A DNA stretch of 64,000 bases from Talaromyces rugulosus. Taxonomy: Eukaryota; Ascomycota; Eurotiomycetes; Eurotiales; Trichocomaceae. This document shows, piece after piece, positions 56,083-64,000 of the stretch (the stretch's first letter is position 1; every line of letters starts with the position of its first letter). Below the pieces are notes generated by a model, which worked only from the letters and a program-made list of their open reading frames with translations, did no database searches and had not been told where the DNA came from. Made by a program: the position numbers and the translations under genes. Location: positions 2,612,001 through 2,676,000 of the forward strand of contig NC_049564.1 of the NCBI RefSeq assembly GCF_013368755.1. The letters run 5' to 3'.

Positions 56083-58744
56083 TGCTGCAAGGAATTCCTC
56101 GAATTTTGCTCGAGGTACAACGAATGACTATCCAATTGTCTTGCAGACTCATGTGTCCATCGGAACGAGCGTCTAGGCGACTAGTTTCATGTGGACTTTT
56201 TTTTTTTTTTGCCGTTTGTCAGGAAAAATAAGTGACCTTGGGCTGACCAGTGAAAAAGCGGCAAGCAAAAGGCGGTCAGCACCTAGTTTGTCATGGCTTG
56301 GCACTCGGTGCAGTCTCCGATATTCGAGCCTCATTAATCCTCAACCGGACGAACTTCACCGTACCGGAATCATTTTCGCTGACTCAGTGACATCCTGACT
56401 GTGCAATGTGTAGTCTTTGAGAGATCGTACACAATAATCGCCAGGTAGCATTGCCTCAATACTTTGATCGTGACATACAACCGCAACGATACTCTCTTCC
56501 CACAGTGACATCGCCCTTCTTAGCAGGGCAATTCCCACGCCGTTACTTACTAGCTAGATTCGCCATACAGACACCTCCGCGCTATAACTCCGTTCAGCCG
56601 AGTCCAGTACTTACTACTTGGCTAGTGCAAACGATAGACGGTGGTGGTACGTATGCCTCAGATCCGCCCTTAAAGCGAACAAAAACCAAGCTAGATGTCG
56701 GTGAGCCGGGCAACGATATTCTCCGCGGTGGCCTGTCACCAATTCCCTGTCATAGCCCTCTCTGATCAATTATGACCGAGCATTATCAGACTGTGGTGCT
56801 ACACTATGCTTTTCGGTAAAGTCCGTAGAATCAGCCTCGGTCGGTTGTGGTACCCGATATTAGGCCCGACCCACGCCGATGAATAGCTTGTTCTTGTTCT
56901 CCAGATGAGGCGTTTGCCCATAGATCATGACTCGAGCCGGGCTTTCCGTCCTTTCCGGTCTATCTCTCGATGGCAATGCAATTATTCATTATTCAGACTC
57001 GGCGAGCAAGTCAGTCTGAAAATTTCTGTACACCAATCAGAAACCGGGAGGCTTTCGGGTCTATATTTAGCTCTACCGTTCTGCATCAATTTTTTTGGGG
57101 TTCAGGTGCATCTAGAATCCGTCTGGAATCGGCCGTTTCTGCATCATGCAGATGTACTGGCACCGACTTTAAGCGTGCAGGATGTGGTGGAAGCATTCTC
57201 GGTCGTAATTGGTCCTGTTTTGGTTGAAGAAAATGGTGTCCTAAGGCTTGACAGGAAACCCAAGCCCCCGACTGCTAGCAACTGTGCGACAAGGCTGAAT
57301 TGCCTCTCCATTAAATTCATCCACAATCTCCAGGCTTGGCGCAGCCTCACCTGGCCCAGAATGGTAATTTTGGCCGTGGCTGCAGCTAGCACGTAGAAGA
57401 ATCAAGGGTGGCTAACCGAGCCAAAATCTAAGTGCCTCCTTACTATACGAGAATCGACCTTGTGTAACCGCAAGGCAGACTGCAGCATGCCACATGGTTT
57501 TCTTTGCGTTAAGGCAACTTTTATCCGTATCGATCCTAGGGCGATGAGACTAGCCACTTACCTCGTAGCATGGGACTGAAACAGGCAAGGTCGAGCCGTC
57601 TCCAGCAAAATCCTCCTTCGGGCCTTCGGTAGGCTGTAGCTCATGCTTCAGATGAGATGAGATAAACAATTCCCCGTTCCGGTATGACACGAGAAAAAGG
57701 TTTGAACTAACTTGCTTTGAAAACCTTTGATCTTTTATCAAGTGCTTCTCTAGGAGCACAGTGAAGTCAGGTGGTGTGGAGCCTAGAAGGCCAGTTTCTC
57801 GAGCCTAAATCCTAGCGATGGGCCCGTGACAATTACAAAGGTCAAGTGCAATGCTACACATGCTTCAAGCGTCAAAAAAGGTATCAAAGGCGAAAACAAG
57901 CTCACCAGTTCATTGCGACGAAAACCGGACCGACCTCGGTCAATGAACGCCCTGGAGAACAAGGTTCTAAGCCCCAGGATTAGCCCCCAAATTCGACCAG
58001 AAGCGGGCCCTAGTCTCCCGAGTCCCTATTGTTACCCAGACGGAAGCTGCTAGCTAGATGGCCCCTAAATGATTAGTAGCAGAGCCCTCAGAGTAGCGCT
58101 GCAAGATTGCCAGGGCACGCAATGGCCAAGCCGCGTACGCCTGTCAGGTTGTGACCCTCCGGGGCGGGCCAATCTCCAGTGCTGATCGACCGGTTGGTCC
58201 CAAACTCTGCCATCGGCCCCTGTACAAGGAGCTTGCAGCTATCGACACATGGCGACAAGCGTATGCAGGTAGGATTGGCTGAGACCAGTGTGTGACCTCC
58301 TTGGGGCTGGCAATTTTCCCCGATAGACCTTTGGCCTATTAGGAACGACGTTGGAACTTCCCGGATAGGTCAAGCGCCCATTTTTGTCTGGAGCGAGATT
58401 CCCTCGAGGATAATAATCTCAGAAAGCGATGCACAATAATAATGACAACAGGCGGATGTCAATGGAATGATGGCGCTCGGAGCAGTGTATTCCCATGTCC
58501 ACGTTTCGCCCGCTAGCCCCATTATAACTGGCTTCTGAGAGCAGTCTAAGGAAAGTATGTTTCGTCCCCAGAACGCCTCGTGGGAGGCTCTGGCCCTAAG
58601 CAATCGAGATTAGTTAATAAGTATCTGTGTAGATCCGGGATTTGAGCGGCTAATCATACCTTCAGCGCTTTGTCTTCCCGTCTCACGAAGGTTTACTTAA
58701 CGTTTCGAGAGAAGAAGGTTACTGGCGCACACTACTTCCGAGCC
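56083..58744. other. 2.7 kb region without a convincing gene
   Basis: Between RRP8 and the large Zn2Cys6 gene. GC is similar to coding sequence rather than AT-rich, and several frames up to 163 codons exist (for example 56905-57396, plus strand) but none shows a family, intron structure or partner. It may be a long promoter, a decayed gene or an unannotated non-coding transcript. Confidence 0.4.
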
Positions 58745-61700
58745 ATGGAAGAGAGCGAGAGGACACAGTCCAGTAGAGAGGAATACCCAGCACAGGGCCT
58801 GCCTCTCGAAGTCAACCCCGCCAACTCGTCTGGAAAGGCGTCGGGGAAAGGCAAGAAGGGCGCTGCGGTGCCCCGAGGACCGAAGCGCAGGACTAAGACC
58901 GGGTGTCTGAGTAGGTGTTTCTTCCCCCGTCGACAGTGAGAGCACCGTTGACAGCCAGCCGCCAGCTTGTCGAAAGCGCCGTATCAAGTGCGGCGAGGAG
59001 AAACCGCGATGCAACAACTGCATCAAAGCGAAGCGAGAATGCGAGGGCTACACGCAGCGGGTGATTTTCAAGAACGCTCTGGGGCCATTCGGCGGCGCCT
59101 TCCTCGCGGACGCACAGTCGCCCGCGATCCCAGCGCCGCTCCTTCCCCAGCAGCAACACCATCTCCAGTATCTTCAGCCAGGACAACCAACTGCTGGACA
59201 ACCTGGCAACTCTCAGCATCGACTGCTCGCCCCCAGGCTCTCGCAGGCGCCGTCCACTTCGCTGCTGCCGGCCCATGGAACGCCCCAGCTGGCCTACTAT
59301 TCTCAAGCTCATGAGCCACAGTCAAGCCAAGCCTTTCGTGCTACTGCAGACGACCGTAGAGAACACTTTCAGACAGGGTCTGGCGAAGAGCAAACAGCTC
59401 CTCACCTCTCTCCTGAGACCGAATTCCGGTCGCATTACCACTTCAGCAGTCACGACGCACTGCATGAGACTTTGGAGGATGGCGAGTTTCCGGCATATCC
59501 TGTCGAGGGCAGTCAGTCAGATGAGCTGGCCAGCTACCCCTTCCAGGTAATAGAACAATGCACAAGCCAGACTGAGCATCCGACTGATAAAGTGCCACTA
59601 CAGGACGGACTCTCTTCATGGGATGCCGGAGTGGAAGGTAAGCTCTGGCTTAGTAGTCACCTCCTAGATGGCTTAGCGAGTGACCTGGCTGATCAATGGT
59701 CGCTGTGCCTTGATACGAGTAGCAGTTGGCTCTTACCCTGCACCACAGACGTCCTCGCAGGTGGTGTATTATGAGGAAGAAGAAAACGACTATTACGACG
59801 TTGATTCCGACGACGATATGCAAGAAGCGACGGAGGAGGAAGGTTTCAACCAGATGAGCCTCATTATAGCCTCTGCCCGGCAAAGTGACACTACAATGCG
59901 CTCATACAACACCTTCCTCAACGAACCCAACATACTCGCGTCCTATCGGCCCTCTATGGGATCATCTCCTCTTAATAATCCCAAAACAGCACGAATCTGG
60001 GTTCATTTTGTACATGCTACAGGCCCCTCCTTGTCAATATGGGAACGACATACCACAAATTCGTCGGCTCTTTTCGGAGGCCCTGTCCCTCCATCACAGC
60101 AGGGACTATGGAATTATACGATGCCCCTGAAGGCTCTTGAACATCCAGCACTCCTCCAAGGTATTTTGGCTATCAGCAGTCTGCACATTGCGAAGCTACA
60201 AAAAACCCATTTGACCATTGCTTACAAGCATTACCAGTATGCTTTGCGGAAGGTGTCCAAGGCGGTAGGTTTGTCACAGAGACGAAAGCAGGCTGCCACC
60301 CTCGCCGCCACTCTTTTGCTCTGTTTTTACGAAGTCATTGCGGCTGAGCACGCCAAATGGGATAGTCACATCGCCGGCGCTGCTCAGCTCCTCAAAGAAA
60401 TTGATTTTCCCAGGGTGACAAGAGATCTCCGGGCTCAGCGCCGGAGTATCAGACAACAAAGGATGGAATGGAGCCAATACAATAGCTTCCCCTCATACCA
60501 GTATGCCGACAGCTATTCTGAAGAGGACCCGTTTGCAGAGAAGGAATCGGAGATAGACACGACTGTTCTCTCAACAATCGCTGGCAAAGTGGTTGACTAC
60601 GATTTCATGGGATACGTTGAATATGAGGACTCCTTGCCATCGACGAGAATGAAAAATTTCTCACGAAAGGATATTGAAACATTCAGAATTCAATGTGACC
60701 TGTATTGGTGGTATTGCAAACATGATCTCACTCAGAGCATGATCAGTGGCAACAAACTCTAGTGACTAACCCCCCACGCCATCAAACAATTACCGTGGTT
60801 CGGATGCTGATAGATTCCTTTGCTAGTACTCCATACGATCGCTGGACTCAATGCCCACCCCGCGCCGCACTTGGAAGGCCAGATGCTGTATATGGTAGTT
60901 TTGACCACTTGATACTACTCAAAGGCCGTATGGTAGACTTTGGATACCGGGATCGAAAGAGAAAAATTAAAAGCCTTGAAGCCACTGGGGGTGAATGGCG
61001 TCCGCATCAGGGCTTTTTCAAGTTTATGGGTCGCTTTGCAAGTAAACCTCCAGCCGGGGGTCCTGCGAAGAAACCCCATCCTGCTGCATCTAGCGAAAGA
61101 AAGACCAGCTCGCCGCACGAAGGTAGTCACTCGAGTCAGCCTTCATCCAAGGACAATTCACCTGGTACACATCCATCCTCAAGAGGTGGCTCGGGGCAAC
61201 AGCCAATGTATGGTTTGGCTCCAACGAAAGGCCCCGGCGTTGCACCTGCTGCTTTCACAAGTGCGGCTGAATCTACGCCGTATTCAAAAATCCCAGAAGA
61301 CGACTCAGATATAACACTACTCGAGGCTGAAAAGGAATGGGAAGAAATCCTGGCTGCTTACGATTTCTATGAAAAACAACTTGGAGATGCCTTTGCTCCG
61401 CTACCGGCTGGTAGTGCTCCTCCCATCAGCACCCCATTTGGGCCTGCCCTACAATATCGGTCCTACCTCATCGCAGTCCTTTGGGCGTTCTATTACACTG
61501 GGAGATTGATGCATTTTCGTCTCCACCCCTGCATGCCACCGGCCACAATGAAATCCGCAGCCGCAGCAGCTGGGACAACAGCTCAATATGCGCAGATCAT
61601 CGGAAAGATCGTTGCGGGGATCTATTACCCACAACTGTACAACCAAAATGCGGGCAGTTTGAACCCAACACTAGGAGCAGCATTAATCCAGATTACCGTG

Positions 61701-62137
61701 CCGATATTTTTCGCAGGCGTTCAATATACCGACGCTGCCCAGCGAGGCTGGACCGTGGCCACGCTCCGCAATATTTCTCGACTTACTGGCTGGCAATCTG
61801 CCGATAAAATCGCAACTGGCTGTGAGTCGGCCTGGTACTTTACCGCCAAAGCAGGACAAGGGCCCCCTTATACGTCTGTGGAGCTCAGCAACAGGAGTGA
61901 ATCCCTTGTAAGTAACACTCTTGATATTAGAGTGAATGATGATAGTTTCTAACCGAGTATCAACAGGCCGAAGAAAAACCCATCCCCGATCAGCACGCCG
62001 ATGGACAGTCGCTTCCAAGTCTGAGCAACGACAGACGCTTTGTTACGGTGGCCGCCCCAACACGAAGTCGCTGGGCGATGGGAATTTTGGCGCTGGAGAG
62101 CGACCTTGTTGATCTCAATCTTGGTAATCCACAGTAG
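58745..62137 (+). CDS. Large Zn2Cys6 fungal transcription factor
   Basis: Five exons: 58745-58910, 58966-59637, 59723-60761, 60827-61907 and 61967-62137, 1042 aa. The zinc cluster, spanning the first intron, is C54-x2-C57-x6-C-x6-C-x2-C-x6-C (CLTCRKRRIKC ... CNNCIKAKREC), preceded by the basic KRRTKTG typical of this subgroup. A long Gln/Pro-rich region follows; then the Fungal_trans_2-type domain with WVHFVHATGPSLSIWERH, LLQGILAISSLHIAKLQ and the later block CPPRAALGRPDAVYGSFDHL. Ala-, Ser- and Pro-rich low complexity interrupts it before ALQYRSYLIAVLWAFYYTG. The junction 60761/60827 was chosen because it alone joins NKLYTPYDRWTQCPPRA without a stop. Target genes unknown. Confidence 0.85.
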
Positions 62138-62405
62138 ACATAGTGAATGGAAAGGACCAATTACTCTGTTTTTTCTCGTAAATATAAGCATAGATAATTG
62201 CATTTAGTAACAAGATGTATTTGGATTATGAAATGCTCTTCCTTTTAAGTGACTCTAATCGGACAATGCATCACAGCCGCCGAGGACTTTAATAGCCGCT
62301 GTTTACTCATTCGTGCAGCATCGCTCTCTCGAGCAAATGTGTCCTAATACATCCCCTCAAAGAAAAATATACGCACATTCAGTTATTTTTATCGCTATCT
62401 AAACC
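62138..62405. other. Short same-strand spacer
   Basis: AT-rich leader of the phosphotransferase-like gene. Confidence 0.4.
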
Positions 62406-63308
62406 ATGAATCCATACGAGGCGAACCCAGATCGCATCCCACCAACTGACTTGTATGCGGACGTACCGCTGTACGGACGGTATTTCCCCAAGCCAGACGA
62501 CTTTCACGTTGATCTTCAGCATATCAACTCCAAAACCCCCGACGCAATACAGCATTGGGCTTTAGTGGTTACTCTCTGCCGCGATGTGTTTGCTCTGGGG
62601 GAAATCATTGTCAAATCAAGTCATCTTCATGATGAGTTAGAGAAGGACTATTCGTATGCGGATGCGAATGAGGTCCGCGCTATTGGGGTTGCTAAGGGTG
62701 TTTTTGAGGATATTAGATTTCCAGATATTTATTTTTCTGGAAAGGTATTTCTCTTCTTTTCTTATTCCAACTGCTTTATGTTTTTATTTATGCTAATGCT
62801 ACTTCAGATCAATGGTCGTAATGTGCTTGTTCAAGAGAGACTGCCCGGCGTTACTATGGGCGTTGCATGGCCCTATCTCTCGCAAACCCAAAGGGAATCT
62901 TTCAAGGAGCAAACCCAAGATGTCCTCCGAAAGCTACGTAGCATCAAACCTAGCGATAACCACCAGGTTCGGTCTCACATTGTTCAAGACCCCAACATTC
63001 TCAGCAACGGCCGGCTCAACCCCGTCGAAGCCGAGATTCTATTCTCAGACAGCAATACTGATCCAGACTTGAGCTTTATGCATAACGATGTCACTCAGTC
63101 TAACATAATAGTCGACAAGGACAAGATTGTGGGGCTGATTGACTGGGAAATGGCAGGCTTCTTTGGCTGGAAGACGGCTGGCGAGGTACACCGGAAGATC
63201 AGAACACCGCAAAAAGAGCATTTTGTGGACGCTAATTTGAGTGAAGAGACTCTGCGGGATATGATGTTTTGGAATGATCTTTATGATGTGACAGAGGTTC
63301 GTGGATAG
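62406..63308 (+). CDS. Aminoglycoside phosphotransferase/choline-kinase-like (APH) family protein
   Basis: Two exons, 62406-62744 and 62808-63308, 279 aa; the 63-nt intron is in frame, so an unspliced reading would add a false hydrophobic insert. The N-lobe has FALGEIIVKSS with a likely ATP-binding Lys; the hinge is VLVQERLPGVTM. The catalytic loop is FMHNDVTQSNIIVD (HxDxxxxN), and the metal motif is GLIDWEMAGFF. In fungi these widely expanded proteins are of unknown substrate; they phosphorylate small molecules or are pseudokinases. Nothing suggests antibiotic resistance. Confidence 0.85.
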   Translation: MNPYEANPDRIPPTDLYADVPLYGRYFPKPDDFHVDLQHINSKTPDAIQHWALVVTLCRDVFALGEIIVKSSHLHDELEKDYSYADANEVRAIGVAKGVFEDIRFPDIYFSGKVFLFFSYSNCFMFLFMLMLLQINGRNVLVQERLPGVTMGVAWPYLSQTQRESFKEQTQDVLRKLRSIKPSDNHQVRSHIVQDPNILSNGRLNPVEAEILFSDSNTDPDLSFMHNDVTQSNIIVDKDKIVGLIDWEMAGFFGWKTAGEVHRKIRTPQKEHFVDANLSEETLRDMMFWNDLYDVTEVRG

Positions 63309-63802
63309 CAGTATTTTTTAGATTGTTCAACGTTGGCCTTTGGGTTATACTGTTTATTTTGGCCATTTAATTAAAATATTTAGATGTTGAATAGAAGTTG
63401 ATGTTTTAATGCTTTATTCCTATCTATGTATATTATTAATTATCAATTGATGTTAATATTGTTGATAATAAGTTTATAATTGACTCTTGTTACATATATA
63501 TATTTAATTATATTGCACGTTTACACATATTGACTTCAATCAATTGGTTATAAAGCTCTTATCAAACGTTTATACAGACTTACTGTAAGTTTATAGCCAA
63601 TAGCTAGAGGCATTCTAATTAGGAATTCATTCTCCTGTCAATGGATTTGTTTGTGGCGATTTGTATACTGGATTACACAAAGCTAGTCCATAAACGGAAT
63701 AGCCCCATTCTCTCGATCCTCGCGGATCGCCAAGCTCCTTATCGATGCTCGACCATCTCAACTTGCTCCTCAACTCCTTGCGACAGAACATGACTGCGGA
63801 AA
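63309..63802. promoter_or_regulatory. AT-rich spacer and ARV1 promoter
   Basis: Strongly AT-rich, especially 63360-63560. No gene recognised. Confidence 0.45.
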
Positions 63803-64000
63803 ATGCCAATTTGCATTGAATGCTCATATCCCGTGTCACACCTCTACACATCCTATAGCAAAGCCGATGACCGGGCGCTCGGCAAGGGCGTGCGCCTCAC
63901 GCAATGTCCTCGTTGCAAACGGTTCGCCGATAAATACGTGGAACACGACAATGTCGTGCTGTTTATTGATTTGGTCCTGATCAAGCCTCAGGTAGGAGAA
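63803..64000 (+). CDS. ARV1: ARV1-like lipid homeostasis protein, 5' end only
   Basis: Exon 1 runs 63803-63991 (63 codons) and meets a GTAGGA donor; the rest is beyond the window. The sequence starts MPICIECSYPVSHLYTSYSK and continues with LTQCPRCKRFADKYVEHD and VVLFIDLVLIKPQ, the ARV1 homology domain with its zinc-binding CxxC pair. ARV1 is an ER membrane protein that handles sterol and GPI-intermediate distribution. The start matches the conserved beginning of the family. Confidence 0.9.
   Translation, partial: MPICIECSYPVSHLYTSYSKADDRALGKGVRLTQCPRCKRFADKYVEHDNVVLFIDLVLIKPQVGE

Noticed and set aside
56905..57396. 163-codon plus-strand frame
   Set aside because: Starts with ATG but shows no recognisable domain, intron structure or partner.
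62406..63308. Antibiotic-resistance aminoglycoside phosphotransferase
   Set aside because: The fold is APH-like but such genes are common in fungi with unknown small-molecule substrates; nothing here points to resistance.
1..64000. CRISPR arrays, bacterial operons, insertion sequences or intact transposons
   Set aside because: No regularly spaced repeats, transposase motifs, reverse transcriptase motifs or long terminal repeats were found; all genes are eukaryotic in structure.

Overview
This 64 kb window comes from a filamentous ascomycete, most likely Eurotiomycetes (Aspergillus/Penicillium/Talaromyces type). The evidence is gene architecture: short introns of about 40-90 nt with GTRNGT donors and YAG acceptors, several Zn2Cys6 regulators, a peroxisomal thiolase, ATG22, WSC-DUF1996 and STAND/NLR genes. 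The genus cannot be fixed from sequence alone. Gene models were built by hand from splice signals and reading-frame continuity.

Layout. 0.4-2.7 kb: arg2, mitochondrial N-acetylglutamate synthase. 4.4-6.6 kb: a beta-hydroxyacid dehydrogenase and a CIA30-family protein. 7.2-11.6 kb: a 1401-aa protein with serial Cys-rich zinc-finger-like modules and a Q/N-rich tail. 11.8-16.8 kb: ATG22, a mitochondrial-looking ATP-grasp (D-Ala-D-Ala ligase family) protein and an atypical SDR. 17.2-19.7 kb: a decay zone with a chitinase-related remnant and a truncated siderophore-transporter fragment, next to an intact GST. 20.9-22.5 kb: a secreted DUF1996-WSC protein.

22.8-34.7 kb may be a catabolic neighbourhood: peroxisomal 3-ketoacyl-CoA thiolase, FAT1-type acyl-CoA synthetase, Baeyer-Villiger monooxygenase, SxxK serine hydrolase and a Zn2Cys6 regulator. 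These steps could turn a ketone into an ester, then an acid, an acyl-CoA and finally acetyl-CoA. 35.0-39.2 kb is housekeeping: gamma-tubulin complex component 2 and proteasome alpha5. 39.8-45.9 kb is a small cluster of an AflR-like regulator, a cytochrome P450 and an MFS exporter.

46.2-54.2 kb is the most interesting locus. Three adjacent genes appear to form an amyloid-signalling immune or cell-death module: a Goodbye-domain protein and an alpha/beta-hydrolase (both minus strand, each ending in a short Q/N/G-rich motif), and a divergently transcribed NACHT-ankyrin NLR. A matching motif lies at the extreme N-terminus of the NLR and appears only after splicing out a 53-nt intron. The shared core is N-x-G-[FYL]-Q-[ILM]-G-x-N-x-G, resembling fungal PP/RHIM-like amyloid motifs. 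Known PP-motif clusters pair an NLR with a HeLo-like effector and a lipase; here a Goodbye domain takes the HeLo-like slot and ankyrins take the TPR slot.

54.5-64 kb: RRP8 rRNA methyltransferase, a 2.7 kb stretch with no convincing gene, a large Zn2Cys6 regulator, an aminoglycoside-phosphotransferase-like protein and the first exon of ARV1, cut by the window end.
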